Shown: in pieces, positions 54,146 through 63,333 of the stretch
Layout of the letters: each line of letters begins with the position of its first letter
How positions within the stretch are numbered: the first letter of the stretch is position 1
Source of the DNA: Hymenobacter taeanensis
Lineage (GTDB): Bacteria > Bacteroidota > Bacteroidia > Cytophagales > Hymenobacteraceae
Assembly (NCBI RefSeq): GCF_013137895.1
Contig: NZ_CP053538.1
Coordinates: 3,131,001 to 3,195,000 of the forward strand
Reading direction: 5' to 3'
Length of the DNA: 64,000 nucleotides
Made by a program: the position numbers and the translations under genes
The notes under the pieces: generated by a model
What the model saw: the letters and a program-made list of their open reading frames with translations, nothing else
Told to the model about the DNA's origin: nothing
Databases searched by the model: none

Positions 54146-56392
54146 TCAAGGCGCAAGCACCAGCTTACTTTCCAGGCGGATATCGTCGGAGGCGCTGCCA
54201 AGCATGAGCTGGAAGTCGCCGGGCTCGGCGGCCCATTGCAGCTGGGAGTTGTAGAAGGCTAGCTTGTCTTGGTTGATGGTGAAGCTGATGGTCTGGCTTT
54301 GGCCGGGCTTGAGCATCACCTTGCGGAAATCCTTCAGCTCCTTCACGGGCCGCACCACCGACGATACCAGGTCGCGCAGATACAGCTGCACCACTTCTTC
54401 GCCGGCTACAGGGCCGGTGTTGGTCAGGGTAAACTGCACCTGCACCGTTTCCGAAGGCAGCATGGTGGGCTGACTAAGCTTCAGATCAGCATAGCGGAAG
54501 GTAGTGTAGCTCAGCCCGTGCCCGAAGGCGTAACGAGGCGTGTTAAGCTCATCAATATAGGCCGACTTATAGCGAGTATCGGTGGGCTTGGTGACGGGTC
54601 GGCCGGTGTTGTAATGCTGGTAGCTGAGCGGCAACTGGCCTACCGAGCGGGGGAAAGAGGAGGGAAGCTTGCCCGAGGGGTTGTAGTCGCCGAAGAGCAC
54701 ATCAGCTAAGGCATGGCCGCCTTCCGAGCCTGGGAACCACGCGTAGAGAATAGCGTCGGCCTGGTCGGCCATGGTGTTGAAGATGAGCGGGCGTCCGCCC
54801 ATGACTACGGCCACTATGGGCTTACCGGTGGCTTTCAGGGCCTGAAACAGCTCTTCCTGCACGCCGGGCAAGTGAATGTCGGCCCGAGACTTGGCCTCGC
54901 CACTCATGTCCCAGCTCTCGCCCACGCACAGCACTACCACATCGGCGGCTTTGGCCGTTTCTACGGCTTGGGCAAAGCCCGCGCGTGAGTTGCCGGTTAT
55001 CTCACAACCCTTGGCATACAGCAGGCGCACCTTTTTACCGGCTCGCTGGGTTACGCCCTCAAACGCCGACACAATGTGGGCGGTATCGGCAATAACCGTC
55101 CAGCCGCCGGCTAGGTCGCGCTTCGACTTGCCCAGCGGCCCAATTACGGCAATGGTGCGCTGCTGGCCCAGGGGCAACAGGCGGTTCTCGTTTTTGAGCA
55201 GCACCATTGATTTGCGAGCCACATCACGGGCGGCTACCAGGTGCTGCGGGTCGCGGAGCACGTTTCGCTCGCGCTTGGCATCGGAGAATTTGTAGGGGTC
55301 ATCGAACAGGCCTAGCTCGAACTTCTTGCGCAGCACGCGGCGCACGGCATCATCTACCAGCGCTACGGGTACCTGGCCACTTTGTACCAGCTGGGCCAGG
55401 TGCGGACCGTAGGCGTCGTTTTCCATGTCCATGTCGTTGCCGGCCGTTATGGCTTTTTGGGCAGCATCAGCCACGGTGGGGGCATAGCCCCAGGGCACCA
55501 TCTCCCGAATCGAGCCCCAGTCGCTGACCACAAATCCCTGGTAGTTCCACTGGCCCTTCAGGATGTCGCGCTGGAGGTGGCTGCTGGCCGTGGCGGGCAC
55601 CCCGTTGAGGGTGTTAAAGGAGTTCATAAAGGTGGCCGCGCCGGCATCGGCGGCGGCTTTGAAGGGCGGCAGGTAAGTTTCCCAGAGCTGCTGCTCGCTC
55701 ATATCCACGGCGTTGTAGTCGCGGCCGGCAATGGCAGCACCGTAAGCCGCAAAGTGCTTGGCGCAGGCCATCACGGCATCGGTGGCGCCCAGCTTCTCGC
55801 CCTGGAAACCCAGCACGCGGGCCTTGGCAATTTGGGAGCCGAGGTAGGTGTCCTCGCCGGCGCCTTCCATCACGCGGCCCCAGCGGGCATCGCGGCCCAC
55901 GTCTACCATGGGCGCAAACGTCCAGTGAATGCCGGAGGCCGCCGCTTCCTTGGCCGCTATATGCGCCGACAGGCGGATGGCCTTCAGGTCCCAGGAGGCA
56001 GCCTCACCCAGGGGCACGGGAAATACGGTTTGGTAGCCGTGAATGACATCGAGAGCAAAAAGCAGCGGAATGTGCAGGCGCGACTTCAGGGCCTCCGCCT
56101 GAATGGCGCGGGTGTCAGCCACACCTTTTACGTTCAGCATGGAGCCCACCTGCCCGCTCCGGATGCTGTTAAGAAGGTCGGTTTTACGGTTGCTGGCCGG
56201 GCCAGTCAGCTCCCGCCCCGAGTACTGCACCAGCTGACCGACTTTCTCCTCCAGCGTCATCTGGCCTAGCAGGGCCGTAACGCGCTGCTCCACGGCGGCC
56301 GGGCCGGCCGGGGTGCGTTGGGCTTGCAGCCCGACGGCCGGGAGCAGTAAGGTGCCGAGGAGAAGAACTGATTTGGAAGGAAATGAGAACAT
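54146..56392 (-). CDS. GH3-family beta-glucosidase (BglX-like)
   Basis: A 748-residue exported glycosidase with a signal peptide (LLLGTLLLPAVGLQAQ). The N-terminal (beta/alpha)8 domain has FALDVIHGYQTVFPVPLGE and the nucleophile Asp291 in GFVVSDWGSI. The second domain shows LLKNENRLLPL and VVLCVGESWDMSGEA. A fibronectin III-like domain closes the protein (about residues 650-740; TNTGPVAGEEVVQLYLRD). The overall pattern matches periplasmic BglX. It should remove beta-linked neutral sugars from oligosaccharides in the periplasm. It follows the GH2 pair in the operon. Confidence 0.93.
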   Translation of the reverse strand: MFSFPSKSVLLLGTLLLPAVGLQAQRTPAGPAAVEQRVTALLGQMTLEEKVGQLVQYSGRELTGPASNRKTDLLNSIRSGQVGSMLNVKGVADTRAIQAEALKSRLHIPLLFALDVIHGYQTVFPVPLGEAASWDLKAIRLSAHIAAKEAAASGIHWTFAPMVDVGRDARWGRVMEGAGEDTYLGSQIAKARVLGFQGEKLGATDAVMACAKHFAAYGAAIAGRDYNAVDMSEQQLWETYLPPFKAAADAGAATFMNSFNTLNGVPATASSHLQRDILKGQWNYQGFVVSDWGSIREMVPWGYAPTVADAAQKAITAGNDMDMENDAYGPHLAQLVQSGQVPVALVDDAVRRVLRKKFELGLFDDPYKFSDAKRERNVLRDPQHLVAARDVARKSMVLLKNENRLLPLGQQRTIAVIGPLGKSKRDLAGGWTVIADTAHIVSAFEGVTQRAGKKVRLLYAKGCEITGNSRAGFAQAVETAKAADVVVLCVGESWDMSGEAKSRADIHLPGVQEELFQALKATGKPIVAVVMGGRPLIFNTMADQADAILYAWFPGSEGGHALADVLFGDYNPSGKLPSSFPRSVGQLPLSYQHYNTGRPVTKPTDTRYKSAYIDELNTPRYAFGHGLSYTTFRYADLKLSQPTMLPSETVQVQFTLTNTGPVAGEEVVQLYLRDLVSSVVRPVKELKDFRKVMLKPGQSQTISFTINQDKLAFYNSQLQWAAEPGDFQLMLGSASDDIRLESKLVLAP

Positions 56393-56614
56393 GAAGCAAA
56401 AAGTGGCCTAGGGCCGAATCAGAGGGTAGTAAAAGGATTGAAGGGCCGTGCTTTTCGGCGCCACCTGGCCTAGCCTGCTTCCGACGGCGGCGGTAGGAAT
56501 CCCACACCCTACCACCTGCCTGCCGGTGGGCGGCCCCAGCAGCCACCAAAAAGCACGTCCTTCAGTTGTGATGGAAGCCGGAAGTCAGGCAGATTGACTT
56601 TCGGCCACGGCGGG

Positions 56615-59371
56615 CTACAGCCGCTTTACTTGAATGCCGTTCAGGAAGGGTTGTCCCTGCCCGGGTGTAAACTCAACGACAATGCCTTGGTGCTCCCTGG
56701 CCGACGCATGCACCGTAAAGCTCGCGGCCTGCAACGGCCGCAGATACGTGGCCGTGCTCAGCTCGGGCAGCACCGGCAGCGCGTTCACCAGCACCGAAAA
56801 GGAGCGAGCCTGCCCCAGAGCTGTGGCCCCCGTGGCGTTGCTGTTTCCCGAGAGGTTATAAACCAGCTGCTCACCCTGGGGCGCGGCTTCCAATTCTGCA
56901 AAGTGTAGTACTACCTCGTACTCACCGTCGGGCACGTCGAGACGGAACTGGCTGAGGACCAGACGCTGGGTTTCGTACAGGGCATCGTAGGAAGTGCCCA
57001 GAACGTCGCGGTCGGAGCCGTAGGGGAGCCGGTCGCCGGGCTGTTTGTAGGCCTGTCCGCCCACGTAGCCCCAGCTGCCGGGCGTGTAGGCCTGTTCCGG
57101 TACCCACACTTGGTGCAGCTTGTCATCGGTGAAATAGCGCGCGTCGCCCAGGCTCACGTTGAGCTCCGTGAACGGCAGCTGCGGAGAGTCCAGGCGGGTG
57201 GGCAGGAGTTGGAACTCGATGTCGGTGAAGTCCTCCATGGCTTGGCCCTGCGCCTGGGCGCGGAGCTGGTTCAGGCCCGCGCCAAACGGCACGGTAAAGC
57301 GCGCCACGCCAAACTCAGCGGGACGGGTGCCCAGGTCGCGGCCATTGAGCAGCAGACGCACGGCGGGCTGGTTGGTGTACACCTCCACGGGCTGGCGGCA
57401 GAATAGCGAATCGGGGCCTACGGCTTGGCCGGCGCGGAGCGTCCAGGAGCGGCTACCAATCTTCAGGAAAGGCGATTTAACTAAGTGCGCTTGGTAAAAC
57501 AAGTAGGCATCCTTAGGCTGCCGGTCGCCGGTGAGCAGGCTTTTGTTGTTGATGTGGGGCACCGCCTCCTGCCGCGTTTCAGAGTTGAACTCGGCCAGGT
57601 TCCACACTGTGCTGCCCGCCACGAAGGGCCGCTCCAGCATGGCTTTCAGGTAGAACTGATGGTAGCGGTTGGCGTACTCCGAGGTTTTATCAAAGCGCTG
57701 GGGCTGAAAGGAGTGCAGGCGCACGTCGGAGTCGGCCCCGTACTCGGTTACCAGCAGTGGCTTGGTGGGCAGCTCTCGGCGGTGTCGGTCCAGAAACTTT
57801 GGGAAGCCTTCCAGGTCACCGGAGTACCAGCCCTGGTAGAGGTTCCAGCCCACGAGCTGGGCAATGGCCGGCAGTCCCGCCAGCTGATACAGCTCAAAGT
57901 CGCCGTGGTTAACGATCATAGTGTAGCGGGCTGGGTCTTCGCGACGCGTCAGGCTGTCGAGCTCCTGGGCCAGGCGGTTTACGCGCCGCAGGTACACTTT
58001 GCCCGGCTCGTTGTCGCGCTTGATACCGGCGGGCAGGCGCAGCAGCACCTCGTTCATATAGGCCCAAATGATGACACTGGGGTGGTTGTAGCCCTGGCGG
58101 ATCATCTCGGTTTGCATGGTGAGGCAGTTGGCAAAGAAGCCCTTGGAATCGGTAATGGCATTCACAATGGGAATCTCCACCGAGGCCAGAATGCCCAGCC
58201 GGTCGCAGGCCTGCAGCACTGCGGGGTCTTGGGGGTAGTGCGACACGCGCAGGAAGTTGCCGCCCAGCTGCTTGAGCAGCTGCACATCGCGCTCATGCAG
58301 GGCATTGGGCAAGGCGTTGCCTAGGCCAGGGTAGTCCTGGTGGCGGTTGGTGCCAATGAGCTTGAGGTGCTTCCCGTTCAGGAAAAAGCCCTGAGCCGCA
58401 TCAAACTTATACCAGCGCAACCCCACCTGGTTGGTTACTTCATCCAGCGGCGGAGCCTGCTTGCCCTCCAACACCTGCGACACGGCCCGGTACAGGTAAG
58501 GCGCATCCGGCGACCACAGCTGCGGCTGACGTAGGCGCGGCAGGGGCTGGCGGAACGTGCGCTTTTCTCCCGCTTTGAGGGTAAGCGCCGTTTGTTGCTT
58601 CGCCACCGTGCGCCCATCTCGGTCTAGCAGCCGGGTAAGCACCGTGACTTTCCGGGCCGTACCCGATTCATTGGTCAGGGCGCCCGCCACTACTACGTCG
58701 GCCGCCTCCGCCGATACGGCCGGGGTGGTGACGAACGTGCCGTTGGAGGCGTAGTTGTCGAGGTCGAAGTGCACGGGCGCGGCGGCTTCCAGGTACACGT
58801 CTCGGTAGATACCGCCGTAGAAGGTGAAGTCGGCGGAGAGGGGCGGAATGTCGGGGTTGTGGCGGTTGGTGAGGCGGACCAGCACCTCGGTAGCGGCCGG
58901 CGCCGAGCCGTTAAACTTCAGCAGGCCGCTGAGGGGCACCCGGAAAGCAGTGTAGCCGCCCGCGTGGCGGCCAGCTAGTTGCCCGTTCACGTATACTTCG
59001 GCTTCCTGGTTAGCACCCTCAAAGTAAAGGTACACGCGGCGCTGCTGCCAGGCGGCGGGTACGTACAGGGTTTTCTTGTACCAACCCACGCCACGGTAGT
59101 AGCCCGGCTCATCATCGAGCACGTCGGCAGCGTTCCAGGTGTGGGGCAGGGAAATGGCTTCCCAGCCTTTGGCCGCAGCGGCTTGCGCGGGCGTCAGGCC
59201 AGCGTCATCCTTACGGAAAAGCCAGTTGCTATTGATGGATTGTACTACGCGCTGGGCCACAGCAGGAACCGTAAGCAGGGCCAGCCACAGACCTAGCAGT
59301 ACTCCGCGCCATAATGAGCGTGGGTAGCTATCAGGCCTGCGGTTAATAAGGCTTCTATTAATCAACTTCAT
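56615..59371 (-). CDS. GH2-family glycoside hydrolase with C-terminal malectin-like domain
   Basis: A 918-residue exported glycosidase. The signal peptide is preceded by a basic stretch (residues 1-22) and ends near VPAVAQ (residue 40). The jelly-roll domain (about 45-200), the Ig-like domain and the TIM barrel are in order; the acid/base Glu441 is in NHPSVIIWAYMNEV and the nucleophile Glu543 in PLLVTEYGADSD. A malectin-like carbohydrate-binding domain (about residues 738-918; AELEAAPQGEQLVYNLS) ends the protein. It lies directly after the other GH2 gene, with no bases between them. The cleaved linkage is probably beta-galactosyl or beta-glucuronyl. Confidence 0.92.
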   Translation of the reverse strand: MKLINRSLINRRPDSYPRSLWRGVLLGLWLALLTVPAVAQRVVQSINSNWLFRKDDAGLTPAQAAAAKGWEAISLPHTWNAADVLDDEPGYYRGVGWYKKTLYVPAAWQQRRVYLYFEGANQEAEVYVNGQLAGRHAGGYTAFRVPLSGLLKFNGSAPAATEVLVRLTNRHNPDIPPLSADFTFYGGIYRDVYLEAAAPVHFDLDNYASNGTFVTTPAVSAEAADVVVAGALTNESGTARKVTVLTRLLDRDGRTVAKQQTALTLKAGEKRTFRQPLPRLRQPQLWSPDAPYLYRAVSQVLEGKQAPPLDEVTNQVGLRWYKFDAAQGFFLNGKHLKLIGTNRHQDYPGLGNALPNALHERDVQLLKQLGGNFLRVSHYPQDPAVLQACDRLGILASVEIPIVNAITDSKGFFANCLTMQTEMIRQGYNHPSVIIWAYMNEVLLRLPAGIKRDNEPGKVYLRRVNRLAQELDSLTRREDPARYTMIVNHGDFELYQLAGLPAIAQLVGWNLYQGWYSGDLEGFPKFLDRHRRELPTKPLLVTEYGADSDVRLHSFQPQRFDKTSEYANRYHQFYLKAMLERPFVAGSTVWNLAEFNSETRQEAVPHINNKSLLTGDRQPKDAYLFYQAHLVKSPFLKIGSRSWTLRAGQAVGPDSLFCRQPVEVYTNQPAVRLLLNGRDLGTRPAEFGVARFTVPFGAGLNQLRAQAQGQAMEDFTDIEFQLLPTRLDSPQLPFTELNVSLGDARYFTDDKLHQVWVPEQAYTPGSWGYVGGQAYKQPGDRLPYGSDRDVLGTSYDALYETQRLVLSQFRLDVPDGEYEVVLHFAELEAAPQGEQLVYNLSGNSNATGATALGQARSFSVLVNALPVLPELSTATYLRPLQAASFTVHASAREHQGIVVEFTPGQGQPFLNGIQVKRL

Positions 59372-61834
59372 TTACAACGTCAGTAATACGGGTTCTAGGC
59401 CAGGCGACTGCACCGCTACTACGGTTTGGCCGGGTTTGCCTTCCAGCTGAATGAGGGCGCGCCCGTTATAGGCCTGCACCTTGCGCGAGCCGCTGCTGGT
59501 GCCCAGGTCGTCGTGGAGTTTGCCGGCGCCGGCCAGGGAGAATTCTACCCAGCTGGCCGCATCCAGGCACTGCACGCCCTGAGCATCGAAGAGCTTGGCC
59601 TCTACGGTGGTCAGGCCATTGGCAGTGCTTACCTTTTCGAGGGTTAGCTTGGTGGGCTTGCCCCATTTCTGGGTTTGGTAGCGGAAGCTGATTTCGTCCT
59701 GCACGGTTTGCTTGCCCTGGCGAGCCACCACGCGCACCTGATTTTGACCGGCCACGAAGGGCACGTTCCAGTGCAGGCCCGCGGCCGGAAAATCCTGGCT
59801 GTTGCGCTTTTTCACGCCGTAGCTTTTGCCATTCACAAACAGCTCGGCCTGCTCGCAGTTAGAGTACACCTTCACCAGTTTCAGCTCGCCCTCGTCGCCC
59901 CAGCGCACGGGCCAGGAGTGCCCGTAAATGCGGGCCATGGGCTGCGTCGTCCAGTACGACTGGAACACGTAGTAGGCCTCCTTCTTCGTGAAGTCACGCT
60001 CCACAACGCCCTTCTGGTTCATGTAGGGAATGGGGTTATCGGGGCGCACGGGCGTGGAGAAATCCTTGAAGGGCCAGTAGGCCGTGCCGCTCAGCCAGGG
60101 CATGGTTTCCTGCTCCTTCAGGTGCCAATCCACGAGGTTGCAGAGGTAGGTTTCGCTCCAGTCGCCATCCTTGGATACCCGGGCGCTGCCCCCAAACAGG
60201 GAGGCGTCGCCGGACCGCTCATCGGCGCCCTTGCCGGCCGTGATTTTGGCCAGGGCGTTGTCGGGATTTTCGGAGTGGCGGCCGGCGTGGCTGTCGCCGC
60301 CCCACTCCACGTGCAGGAAGCGCTTCACGCCCTCAAACTCTTTGCGGCTCACCTCTTTGTACTCGGTGTAGATGCCGCGGTACCAGCCCGCCCAAATGGA
60401 GGGTGAGTACACATCTACAATGTCCTTACAGAAGTCGCAGCGGCGAATGGCGGTGTAGCGGGAAGCATCGAGGCGGTGGGAGAGGTCGTTGAGCTCCGTC
60501 ATAAACGCCCGGATCTTCTGCTTATCAAACTCGGGGAAGTCGCCGGGCCAGTCATTCTCATTGCCCAGCCCCCAAATGATGATGGCCGGGTGGTTGTAGT
60601 GCTGCTCAATCATGTTGGTGAGCATGCGCTTGGCCTGGGCCTGGTACACCGGGCCGCCTAGGCCACCCCGGCACCACGGTATCTCTTCCCACACGGTAAT
60701 GCCCAGTGAGTCGCAGAGGTTCAGCACAATGCGCGACTGTTGGTAGTGGCCTAGCCGAATGAAATTCACGCCCATCTGCTTCATCATCACCATTTCCTGC
60801 CGGATCATGGGCTCGGTCATGGCGGCCGCTACGCCAGCGTGGTCTTCGTGGCGGTGCGTGCCGCGCAGCAGCAGGCGCTTGCCGTTCAGCATAAAGGGGC
60901 CCTTCTCCACAAACTCAATGTGGCGGAACCCAACTTTCTCGCTGTGCTGATACGCCTGAGCGCCGGTGCCCACTGTCACCTGCACGGTGTACAGCTGGGG
61001 CGCATCTGGTGACCACAAGCGCGGACTTTTCACGGCAAACCGGTGCAACTCCTGCTCGCCGGGTTTCGCGGCCAGGGTGCCTTTGTACTGGGCCACCTGC
61101 TTGCCGCGTGGGTCCAGCAACCGCACCGCAAAAGGCGCAGAGCCTGCCGCTGCTGTTTCCGGCAGCACCGCCTTCACCGTGAGCGTTCCGGCTTTGCCCG
61201 CCTTATCTACCTCGGCTTTGGCTACCAACCGGCTCAGTGCCACCGCGGGCTGGTACTCCAGGTTGAGGTAGCGGTACAGGCCGCCGTACACGTTAAAATC
61301 CGACAGGTCGGAGGGTATCATCTCCAGGTCGCGGGAGTTGTCGCAGCGGATGGAAATGGGAATCTGGCCTTTGAACTGCTTTTGGTAGACCTCCGTCTTC
61401 TGGAAGTCGGCCACGGCCTGGGTGATGTCCACGGTCCACTCATCGTAGCCGCCCACGTGGCTACCTACTTTGGTGGTGTAGATGTACACGTCGGTTTTCT
61501 GGCCTGCACCTTCGAAGTGCAGCAGGGTGCGGCCGCCGGGGTAAGGGTTCTGCACCGCCACTTGCGTGCGGTACCAACCGGGGCCCTGGTAGTAGTTTAC
61601 ATCTGGGTCCACGGCGTCGCGGGCGTTAAAGCAGTGCGGCAGCGTCACTTTGTCCCAGAGCGGCACGCTTTCGGGGTTGCCGGCCACTACGGGGCGCACG
61701 GCCTCCCATACGCCGCCCAAATCCTGGCGCACGAATTCCCAGCCGGCGTTCAGGCGGGTTTTCTGCTGGCTGAACGCCGGGTGTAGGCCAGTCAGGAACA
61801 GGGAAATCAGTATCAGCTTATAATTCAGTCTCAA
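59372..61834 (-). CDS. GH2-family glycoside hydrolase
   Basis: An 820-residue exported glycosidase when started at the TTG at 61834, which gives a signal peptide (YKLILISLFLTGLHPAFS). The frame stays open upstream to 62038, but that stretch is repeat sequence (61904-62044), and the residues it would encode are low-complexity. The GH2 jelly-roll, Ig-like and barrel domains are in order, with the acid/base glutamate in NHPAIIIWGLGNENDWPG and the nucleophile glutamate in RFLHVEWGGDSHAGRH. A further Ig-like domain follows. The true start (TTG, or an ATG at 61930 inside the repeat) is uncertain. It ends exactly where the next GH2 gene begins. Confidence 0.88.
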   Translation of the reverse strand: MRLNYKLILISLFLTGLHPAFSQQKTRLNAGWEFVRQDLGGVWEAVRPVVAGNPESVPLWDKVTLPHCFNARDAVDPDVNYYQGPGWYRTQVAVQNPYPGGRTLLHFEGAGQKTDVYIYTTKVGSHVGGYDEWTVDITQAVADFQKTEVYQKQFKGQIPISIRCDNSRDLEMIPSDLSDFNVYGGLYRYLNLEYQPAVALSRLVAKAEVDKAGKAGTLTVKAVLPETAAAGSAPFAVRLLDPRGKQVAQYKGTLAAKPGEQELHRFAVKSPRLWSPDAPQLYTVQVTVGTGAQAYQHSEKVGFRHIEFVEKGPFMLNGKRLLLRGTHRHEDHAGVAAAMTEPMIRQEMVMMKQMGVNFIRLGHYQQSRIVLNLCDSLGITVWEEIPWCRGGLGGPVYQAQAKRMLTNMIEQHYNHPAIIIWGLGNENDWPGDFPEFDKQKIRAFMTELNDLSHRLDASRYTAIRRCDFCKDIVDVYSPSIWAGWYRGIYTEYKEVSRKEFEGVKRFLHVEWGGDSHAGRHSENPDNALAKITAGKGADERSGDASLFGGSARVSKDGDWSETYLCNLVDWHLKEQETMPWLSGTAYWPFKDFSTPVRPDNPIPYMNQKGVVERDFTKKEAYYVFQSYWTTQPMARIYGHSWPVRWGDEGELKLVKVYSNCEQAELFVNGKSYGVKKRNSQDFPAAGLHWNVPFVAGQNQVRVVARQGKQTVQDEISFRYQTQKWGKPTKLTLEKVSTANGLTTVEAKLFDAQGVQCLDAASWVEFSLAGAGKLHDDLGTSSGSRKVQAYNGRALIQLEGKPGQTVVAVQSPGLEPVLLTL

Positions 61835-61903
61835 ACTCGTGTTGTTTTCAGGTAGGGGTGAGGAGGCAGGATGAGGTGGGAGCGGCCCAGAACGATTCAA
61901 AAG

Positions 61904-62044
61904 CCCGTCATGTCGAGCTTGTCGAGACATCTCGCTCGCATCGTTGGACCTCACCCCCCGGCCCCCTCTCCTCAGGGAGAGGGGGAGTGTATACTTTGGC
62001 AATGTCAGCGGGTGAGATGTCTTAACTTCGCTCGACATGACGGG
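61904..62044. repeat. dispersed inverted repeat with inserted second repeat, upstream of the GH2 pair
   Basis: CCCGTCATGTCGAGC (61904-61918) and GCTCGACATGACGGG (62030-62044) form 15-bp perfect ends, with AGACATCTC and GAGATGTCT inside. The interior (about 61949-61991) carries another common repeat, a C-rich stretch followed by GGGAGAGGGGGAG. Just outside, 62084-62115 resembles a third type (CTAACCCCTCCTTTTCAAGG). It lies between uxuA and the GH2 gene and overlaps the long open frame upstream of that gene. Confidence 0.75.
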
Positions 62045-62124
62045 TGGGTGTGGGACGTTCAGGTAATTGCTCTAGGCCAGTCAACCAACCCTAACCCCTC
62101 CTTTTCAAGGAGAGGAACCAGACT

Positions 62125-63321
62125 TTAGCCTTTGCTTTCCGAAAGACTTCGGTGGATGCCTAGTTCCAGGCCGCGTAGCTCGGCTAGGCCGCGGAGGCGG
62201 CCGATGCCGGAGTAGCCGGGGTTGGTTTTCTTGTGCAGGTCGTCGAGCATCTGGTGGCCGTGGTCGGGGCGCATGGGCAGGCTTACCTGGCGCTGTTGCA
62301 TCACGTGTACCAATTCGCGCACCACGCCATACATGTCCACGTCGCCTTCCAGGTGGTTGTCCTCGAAGAAGTCGCCCTCGGCGTTGCGGCGGGTGCTGCG
62401 CAGGTGAATAAAGTTGATGCGGTCAGCGAATTGACGCACCATAGCGGGCAGGTCGTTGTCGGGGCGTACGCCGAACGAGCCGGTGCAGAAGCACAGGCCG
62501 TTGCTGGGCGAAGGCACGGCATCAACTAGCGCCTGTACATCGGCGGCAGTGCTCACCACCCGCGGCAGGCCCAGAATGGGGTAGGGCGGGTCGTCGGGGT
62601 GGATGACGAGGTGAATGCCGCCGGCTTCGGCCACCGGCACCACTTCTTGCAGAAAGTGAATGAGGTGGGCGCGCAGCCGGTTGGCATCAATGTGCTGGTA
62701 GGCATCCAGGGCTTGTTGAAACTGGCCTAGCGTGAAGCTCTCCTCGCTGCCGGGCAAGCCAGCAATGATGTTGCGCTGCAGCAACTGCTTGTCCTCGTCG
62801 CTCATGGCGGCAAACCGCTGGCGGGCCTTTTCTAGCACCTCCGCCGGGTAGGCCTGCTCCGCGCCGGGGCGCTGGAGCAGCAGCACATCGAAGGCCACAA
62901 AGGCAGCCATTTCAAAGCGCAGCGCTTTGGAGCCGTCTTCTACCTCGTAGGCCAGGTCGGTGCGGGTCCAGTCCAGCACCGGCATAAAGTTGTAGGTGAC
63001 CGTGCGGATGCCGCACTCGGCCAGGTTGCGCAGGCTCTGCTGGTAGTTCTGAATGAAGGTTTCGAAGCCGGGGGTTTGGGTTTTGATGTGCTCGTGCACC
63101 GGCACGCTCTCCACCACGCTCCACCGCATGCCTGCGGCCTCAATCTCGGCCTGCCGGGCCCTGATTTCGGCTACCGGCCACACCACCCCGTTTGGGAGGT
63201 GGTGCAGGGCCGTGACAACGCCGGTGCAGCCGGCCTGCCGCAAATCGGAGAGGCTTACGGGGTCTTGAGGGCCAAACCAGCGCATGGTTTGCTCCATTGA
63301 ATAGGGTTGTTGCTTGCTCAT
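62125..63321 (-). CDS. uxuA: mannonate dehydratase UxuA
   Basis: Cytoplasmic metal-dependent enzyme that dehydrates D-mannonate to 2-keto-3-deoxygluconate. It is 398 residues. The TIM-barrel segments [46 protein letters not shown] and [14 protein letters not shown] at the start, the metal-site segment [20 protein letters not shown] and the C-terminal [12 protein letters not shown] all match UxuA. It lies 12 bases after the SDR gene, in the same transcription unit. Confidence 0.96.
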   Translation of the reverse strand: MSKQQPYSMEQTMRWFGPQDPVSLSDLRQAGCTGVVTALHHLPNGVVWPVAEIRARQAEIEAAGMRWSVVESVPVHEHIKTQTPGFETFIQNYQQSLRNLAECGIRTVTYNFMPVLDWTRTDLAYEVEDGSKALRFEMAAFVAFDVLLLQRPGAEQAYPAEVLEKARQRFAAMSDEDKQLLQRNIIAGLPGSEESFTLGQFQQALDAYQHIDANRLRAHLIHFLQEVVPVAEAGGIHLVIHPDDPPYPILGLPRVVSTAADVQALVDAVPSPSNGLCFCTGSFGVRPDNDLPAMVRQFADRINFIHLRSTRRNAEGDFFEDNHLEGDVDMYGVVRELVHVMQQRQVSLPMRPDHGHQMLDDLHKKTNPGYSGIGRLRGLAELRGLELGIHRSLSESKG

Positions 63322-63333
63322 GGGTTTCAGCTG

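Noticed and set aside
61835..62038. Long N-terminal extension of the second GH2 gene
   Set aside because: It is encoded by repeat sequence and would place the signal peptide internally.
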